The translations under genes and the position numbers were made by a program. Positions 37,224-50,916 of a stretch of 64,000 bases of DNA are shown here, in pieces; positions within the stretch are counted from its first letter, which is position 1; the number at the start of each line of letters is the position of its first letter. The notes beneath the pieces are model-generated. The model did not search any database. It was not told the DNA's origin and was given only the letters and a program-made list of their open reading frames with translations. This DNA is from Lytechinus pictus (Eukaryota > Echinodermata > Echinoidea > Temnopleuroida > Toxopneustidae). Location of the stretch: positions 37,630,373-37,694,372 of the forward strand of contig NC_087251.1 of NCBI RefSeq assembly GCF_037042905.1. The letters are read 5' to 3'.

Positions 37224-37988
37224 GGCAATTCCAAGCAAAAGTGGACATTTTCCAAAAAAAATTATTGGCTCTATTTCAAATCTGGATCAAATTTTTCTAT
37301 CAAAACTCATATGGAATCTAATAAATACAAAAGGGGAACATAATTAGACACAATTTTTTTTCTTACGCATCTCCTTATATGAGAATCCAAACCATACAAG
37401 AAATTCTATACATGGGACTACATATATTGCTTTTTACTTGATTTCAATTTAACAGAAAACTATTGCTTGTTTTGTAAAATTTTCTTTTGGATAATCTGAA
37501 GGTCATCATTTTACATCATATCAAACAAAAATGATAAAATATAAGTTCATTTTACGTTGCCCGTGAGTGGGAGTGGATATTTCTGATGTCACTGCGTAAC
37601 CGGGTATGGGTTTACGTTTTAAATCGTAATTAATGAAATAATACACCAATTTTTTAATGTAATGCAGCATATTAAAGCTAGAACAACATAGTATCCAATC
37701 AATAAATCAAAATTATGATAGCAATTCAAAATTCACAGAGTTTGAGCAATATGTTTTCTCTTTAAATATGCATGTCCATTTTGCGTCACTCCGTAACCAT
37801 GTTTATGAATATTCATATCTCATTAATTCAGTGGATCAAAATAACAAATATTATTTTGAAAAGTGGGTTTCAGCAACTACTGTCAGGTACCATTTCTTTG
37901 CAAATAACTTTTTAAATATGGGTGATATCTTTGTTTGAATGCAAAAAAAATTGTTTCTGAATGTCACTCCATAACCGTGGAACTGCCC
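37224..37988. mobile_element. Possible GGCAATTCC-ended element with GTCACTCCGTAACC motifs
   Basis: The left GGGCAATTCCAAGC and the right GTGGAACTGCCC form a short inverted pair. Inside, GTCACTGCGTAACC, GTCACTCCGTAACC and GTCACTCCATAACC recur (near 37589, 37785 and 37963). The flanking words GTGTATGATATTGA and AAAATGCAGATTG occur on both sides (37108-37140 and 38116-38162), which suggests an older duplication around the insertion. Confidence 0.45.
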
Positions 37989-38199
37989 ATGGTCGCTCTA
38001 CAGTCATGGAACACTTTTTTTTTTAATTCTACAACTTTCATAGATTATCTTTCATGCTAGTTTATTATTTTTTAGGGGGGCTGGTTCAAGATATGACTTA
38101 AAAGGATAAGTAATATGTGTATGATATTGAAACTTTGTAGCAATAAGTAAAATGCAGATTGATCTGGCATTGTGGATAGGTTGAGGACAAAGGAGAGGG

Positions 38200-41100
38200 G
38201 GATGCGGTCATTCAGTATGAATTCACGATGGCTGTTAAAAAAAACTGTTAAGAAACTGTAGTGTAGGAATTCTGTAACTATAGAGTAATCTAGAAGCAGA
38301 TCAGTACTTTGATTTCATTTATGATAATATTTATCCACTCAAACTGAACAACATTAGGAACAAGAGTTTCAAAAATTTAGTGAAGAGAAAGTTTTGACAT
38401 ATGACTCTTTATGAGCAAGGTTTTTTTTACTGGTCAGCACAATAGAGGAAGCAGGTGTACATATCATCTCTGACAGAAACATATGCTGTGGGAACTATTT
38501 TTTAAATGGATATTCATTATTCAGAGCAAAAGTTGCACTTGTTTGCCATAATCTGTGCTGCTTGAAGTCAAAACAGAGAAGATAACGTATACAAGGCTTG
38601 TGGAAAAAAGGGATCAGCTGATCATTTAACTTGCATCAGTGTTTTAATGGTGACAGCCCACTGTTTAGATTGCAAACATTGGGAATGAGAGCAACCCCAT
38701 ACTGTCCCTATTTTATCATAGTGCATTGGGAGAGTGTTACATGAAGCAGCTTGCCAGTGATTTTTACTGATAAATTTGCTATGAGCCAATCAGATGCAAG
38801 GATTTCAGTAGCTTATAACAATGCTCTGGGAAAATCACTGACTGTATTGTTTCATGAAATTCTCTCCTGAACCGTGTGTCAGTGTTGTTCTAGCTCTCGT
38901 GTTTCTTGCCCCATCAGTGGGACTGCTGGTGTAACCATGACGACACATGACAACCTGTTAAGGTGTCAATTAGGTCTTGCCGAGATGTTCCAATCTGGCC
39001 AATGCACTGTAGTCTCGCTATCGAGCACGTGTTTTATTTTGGGGTACTACTGTACTTTATCTGCTATTGAGATTGGATCATTTTGAAATAACAGAATGCA
39101 ATTTCTCTTGGTTCTCTATTGCTAGTGTTAATATACATTCATATTTTGCTCTTATGCAGAGGAAGAACATTATGTATTTTTGCCGCTTTCCACTTTTAAA
39201 TTTTATACAGCCTAATGAATTTCTGCGCCTATGAATGTTTTTAACAGATATATGGCCCAATATAAATGCTGTGGATCATCATCATCATCAGCCAGTATCT
39301 GTTCACAAAGTTCATTTTCTTGCCAACATTTTGAAATGAAATATTTTGTTCTTGATTTATGTGCCAGCCTAAGAAATAACATGAGGGTCACAGACGATTA
39401 TGCCCTCATCGCAGCCGAAATCACCCCCAAAATTCCTGAAATAGAAGGTTTTGGGTCTACCTTCTTTTTCTAAAGTTGCCCCTAGATCTGCCACAAATGA
39501 TATTGAAGAATATTCAGAAAATAAATATCCTACATACAGCAGAATGCTGATATTTGCATTCACTGTATAATGCTTGTTTCGCAAAAAACTGATTATTTAT
39601 GATAATAAAAGAAAAAAGATTGAAAATCTGTTTCTTAAAATTTAAATCTTACCTGGTTTGTTCCTTTATTTATCCCCATGTTTAATTTATCTTACATTAT
39701 TGATGTGTCCTATTGTCTTTTGGGTTGTCCCCTATCTGACCTCATGCTTAAATTAGTGATGTCATCCCCCTTTGATGCATGTATCATTCGGCTTTTAATG
39801 TGTGTGCTCGTTGTAGAGGGCTGAAAACGAACTTTTTCCCCTTTCACGCTCAAACAGGACGGGTGATTAATCCCTGTGGCGAGTGTGACTGTGTTGATGT
39901 TCGCCATTTGTCTGCTTCCCTTGACAAGAACCGAACAACACTGCCCCTTTTCTTTATTCCTCTGCCCTTGCACTCCCCTCTGCCCTCTCTTTCCCCCTCA
40001 TCCACTGCTTCTCCCCTCCCCATCCCTTCCCAGTAAAATGACGCCAGGAAACATATCTCCTTAGGGTTGTATTGCGTTCGCACCTACTGGATTACAAGTC
40101 GGCAGGAGAAGATAACATACCTCCCACCCATCATGCTATCTCTCCTCGTTCACACTTGACAACATGACCATTTTGAATGAATTATGTTTTTTTTTTTTAA
40201 ACTGTTTTTGCTTTCAGACAAGTTTCAAATTTAGTGAATGGTGTCTCCTGGGGAACATCTCATGAAACAAATAATCAGTAAATACATGTATCACTCTTTG
40301 TTATAAGCTACCAAAATTCTTGCATTTGATTGTCTGATTTTCACAGGCAATTCTTTTTTTTCAAGCAATTTGCTAACGCCATTCCTTATCCTGCAACTTT
40401 TGAATGTTATAATAATTTGGTAGTAGATAATTTTTGTTTGGAATATTTTTTAGTACAGCCAAAAACGGTAATCAATATTTATTGTTATGTTATGAATGTG
40501 AAGTGTACAAATGATTAGAACGCAGAAGGAAGCAATCAAAACAATTGTTCCTTGGAATACTCCACAGTTTTATACTACATCCCAGACAATAGATGGCACA
40601 AACGGAGACTCCTAATTATGTGTATTCTGATTTATTATGATGCTGAGAAAAGAAGCAGATTTAATTTGTCAGGATTTTCAAGACAGAGAAATAGAGAGGG
40701 CTAGGGGAGGGGTGGGAGGGGCGCACAAACGTACACATAGCTCTTATCAGAATGGAGAGATGGTTCTACTAGTGAATATGTAGGCTTCACATTTTGAGGA
40801 TCCATTAAGATAGTTTGACTGATGCATAGGAAATAATATGTAACAAGAGTAACACACGTTATGTATGTACATAAAGAGAGAATAGTGAAAGGAAGATGAG
40901 TTATTTAAGGTGGGTAGGGTTGAATATCTTTCTTTGCCACCATCCTGTGATATTCCCAGGTGAACGTATCCCATCAGTGTGGGCTCAACATGAAATCTCC
41001 ATACAAATTGGATTTTTAACAGTGTTTTAGCTTCCTCTCCCTCCATATTAATACAAGGGGATATAGGAAATTGATGTGCAAGTTTATAAGAAGAGTATAT

Positions 41101-41680
41101 ACAGGATTCATTGCAACCTTTGCAGAGTTATAGTAGAGTTTCTGTTGCTGTTCATTAGTTTTTGCAATGAAATGAAAGGATTTAAAATGTGCCCAATAGA
41201 ATCTGATTGCCAAGTTATGTAGGAATTTTACGTAATATGTTAGGTCTGGTAGAGATTTCCCAAAAGTTAAATGCCATTTCCCCAAAGCTTTGGTTGAAAT
41301 CAAAAGAAATACAGACAGTACAATCTTTATTTTTTATAGGTGTTTTAGTGTGTTATTCCTTAGTATTTTAATTTATTTTTTGCTATTTAAATAGTTTTAG
41401 ATTTATGATATTAATTTAAAAGTGCTATTAGACACATTTTCTCAACATATTAAAATCTTATGCATACTTAAAAAAAAATGTTGCTCTTGACAATCTGAAA
41501 GCTTATCAGACATAGCAACAAGTAAGGTGTTTCACCAGGATTTAAATTTTGTTGTTTTTTATTATTAGTACAGGTTCAATAAATACCTTAATACAAAGTA
41601 GATTCTCAAGAATGAAATATTTAAAAAAATCCATTATCACTTTCCTAACGCCAAAAGGGCTTATTTTGAAAGTGGAATGA
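38200..41680. other. Intronic DNA, no recognised element
   Basis: Mostly AT-rich. The segment 38755-38830 shares GGATTTCAGTAGCTTATAAC-like sequence with 57985-58010, so a weak dispersed repeat is present. A pyrimidine-rich patch lies at 39945-40030. No coding evidence. Confidence 0.4.
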
Positions 41681-41693
41681 ATGATGCATTACC

Positions 41694-42232
41694 CGGGGGG
41701 GGGGGGGGGGGGGGCACTTCCATTGACGAGTGGATAAAATGTGTGACCATGGGGTTTCGAAAAGAAAGTATTTCCATGTTCTGAAAATGCACCAATTAAC
41801 AAGTATTGGCGTGTGAAACCCTATCCTTAACAAGTATTGAAACAAAACGATACTCTTGGCAAGTATTCTCTGAATTGACCCCCTAAACAAGTACAACAAC
41901 ATCTTAATTGTTATGCCACGGACAATGGCTTTACCTTTACTTTCATTGGGTTTAGTACCACCCCACACACCTCGCTCAAATCGGAGCCTAAATACGTAGT
42001 GTTGGGGCGAAAAGTACATCCTTTATAAGGTCATTTTAGTCTTTTTATACCCTCGCAAATTCGACTGTAAACACATATTTTTTCCTAGCGAAATGAATAC
42101 CTTTTTTTCACTATTTTAGCTTTTTTGACCCACCTTATTAGGTTGTGCCCTATCTTGAATAAGGGATCCTTTTTACTTCTTTTTTTGGTCATGCATGGAA
42201 TCCACTTGTAAATGATAGTGCCCCCCCCCCTG
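41694..42232. mobile_element. G-tract-ended transposon, copy 3
   Basis: Starts with a run of about 20 G, then CACTTCCATTGACGAGTGGA; ends TCCACTTGTAAATGATAGTG plus a C-run. The flanking direct repeat GATGCATTACC (41683-41693 and 42233-42243) includes the target duplication, longer than expected by chance base sharing. The interior matches the 3354 copy, with small deletions. Confidence 0.85.
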
Positions 42233-42620
42233 GATGCATTACCAACATTTCATAATTAATGGGAGCAGAAAAATTAAATTTATTTTGTAGCATTACCCTT
42301 AGTGCAATAATCACCTTTGAAATCATTTTGTCTGGTGACTTAAGTATAAACAAATTATAGCAAAGGGAAAGGGGTTATGTATAGTATAGATCTTTTAGCT
42401 TTTGAATTGGTTGATCCTGCCTTATCAAATGGAAATTGTAAGAAATCAGGTCTTCATTAACACCCAACTACCAATCTAATGTAAATGTCTCCCTCTTGTG
42501 TTGACTGTTGAAGAGGGACAAATACTAGCTTCAGTTTATCCAGCATGAAGGATGACACTACAGATTGTGTAAAAAAAAAAATTAGACACAATTTAACTAG
42601 GGAACCTCCCACTCCTCTGA

Positions 42621-42850
42621 TTTAAAGGGATGGTCCAGGCCGGAGATATTTATATCTCAATAAATAGAGTGAAATTCATAAAGCAAAATGCTGAAAATTT
42701 GATAAAAATTGGAGAACAAATAACGAAATTATTGAATTTTAAAGATTTGCGTTATTCTGGTGAAACAGTTCTAGGCATGTCTTTATGAATATTCATTAGG
42801 TGGGCTGATGATGTCATATCCCCATTTGTTATTTTGTATTTTGTAAAGAT
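42621..42850. mobile_element. Half of a foldback element (TTTAAAGGGATGGTCCAGGC)
   Basis: The left terminus TTTAAAGGGATGGTCCAGGC and the following AATGCTGAAAATTTGATAAA block have the layout of the foldback families A and B, but with a different sequence. A matching right terminus is not present, so this is likely a truncated copy of a third such family. Confidence 0.55.
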
Positions 42851-45800
42851 ACTATTAGTATTCTACCCTATTTCAACAGCTCAAAAATTTATTTGCCGAA
42901 ATTCAGTGGCATTTCCTGGAACCTTCAAGTTTTGTTTTAAACAAAAATAATACAGTGAGTTTGAAATTAGGCCTAGTGACCCCAAAATCAAGGAATTTAA
43001 GACCTCTTTTGTTTTATATGCACTTCCTTAAATTGGGGCGAAATGGGACAAGCTCACTTATGCAAGCATGGATACCGGTATTCTTTTTAGCTATATAACA
43101 AGGCAAACAAATTTTAAAGGTAATTTTAAGAAAGCAGTTGCAGCAAACAATTATTTAAGTAGAAAGTCTTTTTAATCAAGGTTAATTGTCACCAGATCAT
43201 CATAGATCTTGATTTAGTAAATTAATGTAAACGTCTCTTTGTGAAATCATGAAATCCTAGCTGAAAACCGATAACTCTGGTGATCACTGACACAGAAAAG
43301 CATGTGGGACAGTGTTTAATATTATTTGGAAAAATCACTGACATTTGATGGGATTCTGTGCTTATTTTGCTAATTTCTCAGCAATTGCACATTTTCTTTT
43401 AGAGCCATCTGCCATATATTTTTTGTTATATTCAAACACTAGGGTGGTCATTTTATTGGAATCTGTTCGAACTCATTTCGAGATTAACCACAACTAGTAT
43501 TTATCTTCAAAACTGCATGAATTTTGGAACTTGTTTGATTAAATTCTTGTGTAATTTTAATTGTTTTATTTCCTGATTTTTTTATTTCCTGAAAATTTCT
43601 TGAAAAATTTATCTTTTCTTGGAATGTAGGAAATTTCCTTTGAAGTGCTAACACTGATTCTTGGAAATTGTCAGTTGCTGAAAAAGAAATCAAAAATTGA
43701 CTGAATGTTATATAGCTTTACACCACAAGAGGGAGACATTTGATTTTGGTTGTCTTGTCAGGTTGAGGGTGCGTGTATTGTCAATTGTTATGTTTAATAC
43801 GTGCCTGTGTTGCCATGCCTGGCTAGCCCTGAAACCCAGGGGCCTCAATGGCTGACCTAGGCTTGTCTGTTGCATGATGTTGAATAATTCACATGACCCT
43901 GGAATCGATAGTCTGGCTAATTATGCATGTGTTACAACTCTTGCTCAACATTTTCATTATTCAACCTTTTAGAAGCAACTTATTAATTTCTAAGGAGGGT
44001 ACATGTTTAGGGGAATGTTTTTTTTTTATACATGTCTGGCTGCCAGCTCGCTCACGCAGCTCACTGAGCTGGCTGTGTTTACAAGAGCATTCACCCATGT
44101 CGTCATTGGGTGAGTCTGACAGCCAATGCCTCTACTGCTTGAGCTGCCTGGGCGCCCACGCACTTTTTGTCAGCAGCCTGCATTCATAGTCACACAACAC
44201 AAGATATGTGCCACTCATTAGCTTGTGCTCTTGAATCAACTCCTTGCTTGAGAACACACACATACACAAAACACACACTGGTGCCAGCCAGCACACATGC
44301 TTTCAGGGCTAGCTGGCTGTGTCAGGTACTGCTAGTACACCCTTGGTGATGTTTACATGACCTGCTAACAACACTTCCAGGATTTCCAGCAAGTTCACAC
44401 TGGAGACAGTGTTTCTGTACGTTCCTGAAAGGTCGGAGCTTTTTTGTAATTTCTGTGAAATTGTCCAAGCGTAGGAACCAGTGACAACTTTCTTCCAGGC
44501 AAATTATTGTCCTGTATTTAAGTTTCATCACTGCCAGGTAGCCTGCCAGCCAGTCAGACAGACAACCCTCTTCAAATCTACCACCATGATCATCCTGCCG
44601 GGTAGGAGGCCCAGTCATCATGTAAACATTGGATTCTCTGTATGATGTAGCTCTTTTATCTCACATCTCCACCACGCTCTAACATCTTTTGTGCCTTACA
44701 TTAGTGCTGATTGAACATATCGTGGAGACTTCTCTGGAAAAAAGTGATTAGTTTGGTGGCATTATCTTGTGTCTTTCTTTGTGAGTGCTCAGGAAATCCT
44801 ACCTATGCATGGAAGTTTTATATGGAATACAGCCCCGAGGCCGAGGTAAACAATAGATAGCTGACCTTGTATTTTATTCATAGAGCTTTTAGACGATGTG
44901 TATTGTAGGAAATGTTTGATGACTGTACGTAGATTAATTAGCATAGATCATGCCATAATCTCTATACTTGTAACTGTGTATCATGTAACAAGCATGGTTT
45001 CCTTTCATTTGGCAAGGTACCTTTCTTTGTTAGCTGCCAACTTCCATTTTTTAGATGACTCATGACCATGCAATAGCACACATTCCAATGCCTTTTGTTA
45101 TCTATGGTGTACGACCCATATTGCCTCACACAGAGCAATTGTGGGAACTAAGAAAGGACAGCAAGATGGCTTTCTTTTTCCCCTTTCTTTCATCTTCATT
45201 GACTCTATTCCATAGGAACTGTTTAATCTTGTTTTTTTTTATTGTGTAAAGGAATGCTTGAGTTTACCTTAATTGGGTTATTTAAAGCCTTTGTGTAATT
45301 AAGGCTCAGTCACATGCATTATTGTGTACATAATGGGCCCATGTCTTCATGTTGCTGATCCATGTATATGGGTAATTATTCAACATACAATTCTGTATTC
45401 TTCTACACAATTCTCTATTCTATATAAAACTACAGTTTTATTAGAATTGAATGTTTTTATTTAGACCCTCTATTCCTTTTTTTTTTGGGGGGGGGGGACA
45501 CAACCCCCACTCCCAATAAACCCTTATCCTACATGTATTTTGTTTTGAAATTTAATTCAAATCTTATAATGAAAACTGAATCATATTTTTTTTCACAAAA
45601 AATTGTAATTGTGCAAGTAGGCCCTATGTTTAGTTACATGTAGCTACTTGATTATTCAAAACAAATAAATGAAATTCAAGCAAAGTTTAGCATGGAAATT
45701 TTGGTTAAGTTTAGAAACCAAGAAATGGAAAAAGTTTGATAAGCATGCGTGTCGTCACATTGAAGATAAGCAATGGAATTCTTGCATTATCAAAATATAC

Positions 45801-47916
45801 AAAGAGAGACAAAGTAGGTCGGTACCTGGTGCAGATAGGATTGGTGCCTGGCTGCTCATTCGAAAACCCAGATTGAACTATTTGCATTCTTTCCATTGTG
45901 TTCACAAAGCCTGACCCCAACCGATTGGTCCCTCTGTGTGGTAAAACCAGGGTGTAACGCCCTGAGCCAAGCTGCTGTGAAGTCTGATCTGCCATGGGGA
46001 GTTGCTATGCTTTCCAAATCTCCTAGGAAACATCATTTCAGGGATAAATGCATTTTATTTTTTGTATGGATGTTGTAATGTATGGAAAGGAAAGATGGGT
46101 TTTGAGAAGAGATAGGGGCGATATTTCATGAATATTCCCTCTCTTTGTCCATTATTGAATAGAGAGAGGGTCTATTATACATGCCTCAGCTTTTCCAAGA
46201 AACTGATGAGTCAGTCCAACAATGCTCAATCTATCGGCCACATGCTTGCTCCTCTCATCATCATACATGCATAATTCAGCACTGGGGGAACGTCTCCCTC
46301 ATACATGTTCACATTGGACATGTGGATTGAAGCCGTGCTCGAGCCGGTATACACACTTGCTGGCACATGGCTCTTTACTGTGGGTGCTTCTTTTATGTGA
46401 ATATTGGAAGTCGGGCTGTGTAATTGAAGTTGCCTTGTGCATGCATAGCGGACATTCGTGTACATTGAACTCTGTTTGACCGTAGCTTGACCCCCCCTCA
46501 CTACCTCCTCTACATCAAACATAATCTGTAGACAAGTGGGACAGGGGCATCAAATTGTGACCTCCTTGGGTAGAGTAGCAGAGTCGTAGTTGAGCCTATA
46601 CTCTGCTTGCTCCACAGTCTTTTGTTCCAGAAGGAAGATTTTTTTTACTTTCACTTTCCATTCAAGTCTACTTTACTGCATTCTTGCTTGGCTTTATACT
46701 CAATTACAATGGCTATAGGCAGCATCTGTTAAATAATTGCCCCTAATTGGTCATTTTTCACCTGTTTGTCTCTTATTCCTGAAAACATTCAAAATTCCCA
46801 GCAGAAGAAGAGTCTCAAAATGATAGTTTTTCTAAATAAAAAAAAAATCGGTTCAAATGTAAGGTCTAAGCCTTTTTTTAAATAGTCCAATACATGCAAT
46901 TCTGTGTTCAGTGCATGTGATGAACTAGACAGTAAGTTTGAATTGGGTATCTCTGTTGATTTTGAGGCTCTTGTCATTTTATACTTGGTGTTCCATAGTA
47001 CAGTCTATGCTGTCATCCATTTGAACATTATAAATGTAAGAGATGACTCATTCAAACTGTCTAAAATGTTGCCATGGCTGATACACATTTCATCATGGTA
47101 CTCGGCCACTAAAACGGGAATTTATAGGGTAGTGTGTAACTACATATATACTATAGACCTACATGTACCACCCCCCATGTCTATGTTAACACTTCTTTTG
47201 GTGGCATTGGGGTGTTCCTCACCTACATTAAGTAATATTAACTTGGGAACTATTTTTTTTTGGAGGGGGGAATCCTTATAAAGTAAACATGAGACATGAT
47301 TATGATATTTACATAGTATGATATATAGGAGCAATTCTATTCATATGGGTCATTTTAAGGGGATGTCCCCATTTTTTTTTTGGGGGGGGGATCCTTGTGA
47401 AATAATGATTGTGATATTTATCTAGACATTTTTAATCTTTTCAGTGCAAAACACAATAAAACCCCAAACAAATTTAGTAATTTACCATTCCATAGATCAT
47501 TTATATTGAAGCTCAAAACACAATGTACATGTAAGTTACATTGATAAACCAAATAGAAATTGAAGTAGGACTCTCTGAAAAAGCGTACATGCTTGTCCTA
47601 GAATCTAGAGAGGGACAGTGTACATCAACATGATAACCCCTTTCACAAATTTACCCTCTCATATTCTGGATTGGATGTGGATTATGCATTTATGAAATCA
47701 GAAATAGTCCTCATTATTAGAAATAGTCCTCATTAAGTGTGGTAAAAAGAAAATATCATCATGGTAAGTGATTTGCACGTGCTTGGAAAACAAGACCTTT
47801 CTCTGCAGATTAAGCTGCATCATTTGAGAATCCCATTCATGAATTAAAAAACAAGGGAGATTGGATGCAGATCGAGTGTGGATTGAGTGCAGCTCAAGCT
47901 CTTCTTAAAGGAGGGG
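42851..47916. other. Intronic DNA, no recognised element
   Basis: AT-rich sequence with G-tracts at 45487-45497, 47261-47268 and 47381-47389. A moderately GC-richer patch at 44030-44340 contains several AGCTGGCTG / CAGCCAGC words in both orientations. It may hold regulatory sequence, but nothing in it identifies a function. Confidence 0.4.
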
Positions 47917-47924
47917 ACTCAGAT

Positions 47925-48192
47925 CAGGGGCGGATCCAGGATGTTCCAAAAGGGGGGGGGGGCAAATTTTTTGGAGGAAAATTTTGACACGCAAAAAAAA
48001 AAATGTTTTAACCACAAATTAAGAATATTTCATAACCCAAAAAAGTTAACAAGCAAAAAAAATAAAAAAAGTCTTCAATTTCAAAAGAGGGGGCACACCT
48101 CTGTTTTAATGGCATTTTTACATTACAAATTTTAATTTTGCTTCTCAAAAGGGGGGGGGGACAGGCATGTGCCCCCCCTGGATCTGCCAGTG
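47925..48192. mobile_element. hAT-like MITE (CAGGGGCGGATCCAGG ends)
   Basis: Ends are CAGGGGCGGATCCAGG and CCTGGATCTGCCAGTG, inverted with a few differences. They are flanked by a perfect 8 bp direct repeat ACTCAGAT (47917-47924, 48193-48200). G-runs sit just inside both ends. The 8 bp duplication and CAG terminus are characteristic of hAT elements. No transposase; 268 bp long. Confidence 0.85.
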
Positions 48193-48276
48193 ACTCAGAT
48201 AATGTGAATTATTCTGGTCCTCGCCCTTTCATGATTTGAAAACTAAGTCACATCCGATTGCATCTACAAATATATT

Positions 48277-48930
48277 AAAGGGCAAGTTCACCCTGACAAA
48301 AAGTTTGTTTTAAAAATAGCAGAAAAAAATAAATCATAAATATTGGTGGTTTGAGGAAAATCTATCAAACATTAAAAAATTATTAGAATTATTATATTTG
48401 TATTTGTGACATCATACGTGAGCAGCTTCCCCACATATATGGTAAAAAAAATCAATGAAATATCATTAAAAAAATGAAAGATAATTTTGATTTTATACCT
48501 TGGTCACATTTGCTCTACGGCGGCCGTACGGCGAGTCAAAAACAGCCGTTTTATTAATTTTGATTCAAACCACCTATATGTAGTTGGACAAAAAATGTTA
48601 AAACGGCTGTTTTCGACTCGCCGTACGGCCGCCGTTTTCGACTCGCCGTACGGCCGCCGTAGAACAAATGTGACCATGGTATTACCTTCAGTACTCTGTA
48701 TATCACCAGACAAGATATTTCACACCTGTTCCTGAAAGAAAAATGTTTAGTCATCATAAATTAAAAAATCTAAATCTTTGCCTTAATGGGGCAGCTGCTT
48801 GTATGTGGTGCCATAATTGAAAATCTTAAAATTTCTTAATCTCTTATGGATTTTCCTCAAACCTTCACCAAAATTTAAAAAAAAAAATCTTTCTATTTTA
48901 CAACAGACTTTTCTTCAGGGTGAAATTTCC
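48277..48930. mobile_element. Family B foldback element, interrupted
   Basis: Left AAAGGGCAAGTTCACCCTGA and right TTCAGGGTGAAATTTCC are inverted ends. Internal AGCAGCTTCCCC (left) and TGGGGCAGCTGCTTGTATG (right) also pair. The loop region is occupied by the GC-rich hairpin at 48496. Related segments are at 26440, 29590 and 59641. Confidence 0.75.
48496..48681. mobile_element. GC-rich hairpin MITE, copy 1 (TACCTTGGTCACATTTG ends)
   Basis: The left arm (TACCTTGGTCACATTTGCTC, then TACGGCGGCCGTACGGCGAG) is almost perfectly complementary to the right arm, ending CAAATGTGACCATGGTA. The right arm carries an extra copy of a ~27 bp block GACTCGCCGTACGGCCGCCG. The stem is far more CpG-rich than the surroundings. 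The element is nested in the family B foldback. Confidence 0.85.
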
Positions 48931-49276
48931 GTGTGATATGTAATGGTCTCTTCCAAGCCACAAGTTAGATGCAATAAAACCCATTTCACTATAATCTCAC
49001 CGTTACGAGTTACATGGAGGAATATAAAACAACAGGCATTTCAAAGAATCATACTCCGATTATACATGTAATTTGTATGTTTGAAAAGAAATGGTTGTCA
49101 ATGCCACTCTTTCCATGTTAACAGTGAATAAAATAATTCAATTGCATTCATTCTTTAATTGCTGGTATTTTGTATGGTTTCCTTCAGATCAAATGCTAGT
49201 ATTTTTATTGTATTTATTTATTGCACATGTAAAATAAAAATCCAAAAGTCCCTTATTATTTTTGGCCCATTATTAA

Positions 49277-49438
49277 TACCTTGGTCACATTTGCTCTACG
49301 GCGGCCGTATGGCGAGTCGAAAACAGCCGTTTTATTAATTTTAAGTCAAACCACCTATATATAGTTGGACAAACAAATGTTAAAACGGCTGTTCTCGACT
49401 CGCCGTACGGCCGCCGTAGAACAAATGTGACCAAGGTA
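49277..49438. mobile_element. GC-rich hairpin MITE, copy 2
   Basis: Same ends and stem as the copy 0.6 kb upstream, same orientation of the loop GTTGGACAAA, but without the 27 bp block duplication, so it is 162 bp. Near-identity of the two copies suggests recent transposition. It is bounded by TAATACC...GGTATTA, so the target site probably is TA-rich. Confidence 0.85.
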
Positions 49439-50916
49439 TTAGACAGCACCAACTAATCTTTTGGAAATAAATGGTATGGTGGTTTACTTGAATGAAAAAG
49501 TAATCAAGCTTGTTTTGTGTTTTTTTTTCTCCCTACTTCAGGGCAGAGGAAATACGTATATACCATTTGTAAGTAATAGATACCCAACAGATTAAGCAAA
49601 TCTTCACAAAGCTAGCCTTGCTTGAGGATGGAAAAATAATTTGAATTAAACATTCTCATAATACGTGACATGGTCTATTTTGCAGACTGGTTGGGTCAAA
49701 TTTTCTTCCCTGTTTGTGCTGGCGTAGAACTGTCAAAATAGTACATAATGGAAGTCTTCTTTATGCGAGAGACGTGGGCGTACAGGAGACTTCAGGGACT
49801 TCAGACAAAAAAATGCAACATGCTAATCATACTTCCAGCTTTTGATTTCCTGAATGAAAGTTCACAAGTCTATATTATTCAATTAGTAGTAATTTTAGTT
49901 GTGTGGAACATAAAATCCATGACTTTTAATAAATTTTAATTAAAATATTTTCAAAGTCCTGACATTCGTCATTTAATAGGAACACTGGATTCCAACTGGT
50001 AAAACACCATCGGAATCCAGAAAGAAAAATTTCTGACGTGGCTCAACCCCAATTATGAAATAGGTTTTACCTTCAATTCTACACAATATGGTGCGACTTC
50101 CTGTCCTGAACACATGTGATCCACAATGTAGAACCACAAGAGAAGTTTTTTTCTTACAGGTAGTTCTCCTCTGTGTTATATTGATGGTGTTCTTTCTCCC
50201 AACAGTATGTCATGTGCATGTATTCTCTTCACAGACTTTAAATTATCTGCTTCAAGTTGAAACCAAATGGGGCTGGCCTGGGAAAGTTGCCAATATTAAA
50301 CAAAAGGCCAGACAAAGTCGTAGGCGTATGGCAAATGGCAAGGTGCATGCTTGTTAGTTGTAAAATGAGTGCAGGGGCTTAATTTTTTTTTCTTTCTTGA
50401 TGCAGAATTTCATGGAATAAAATGCATGTTTTGTATGTCAAACGTACACGTCAGTAATGTAGATTTGGTTGGAAGTGGTATTCTTGTTTGTGGAAATTTT
50501 TTTCTCTCTCTAAGCCTCTCATCAGGGAAAAGGTTCTTGATCTGATACTGTACACTCCTATTATTCTCTAATGTATATGTTCATAAACAAGCTATTTAAA
50601 GTAATACGTCCAATATCTGATTTTAAAAACCCCAACAAACTGATTTTCATATCTTTCTATAGTCTAGATTTGAAATGAAAATAAGAATTGAAGATTCTGA
50701 TTGTATGGAATAGCCATCCTGAAGACATCAATTGAGTCCTTCAAAAATATATATATATTTTTTTTCATTCTATATGCATTTAGCACACTGCGAAGTGGAT
50801 TTGGCACTTTGTAAGTCACTTTATTATATTTATGATCATTATATTCTGTACTCGTTATACTATGTAGCCTCACTAGCCTGCTGGTATTCCTAAGTTACAT
50901 GTAGAACATTGCAATT
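49439..50916. other. Intronic DNA, no recognised feature
   Basis: AT-rich sequence without convincing repeat or coding structure. Confidence 0.4.
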
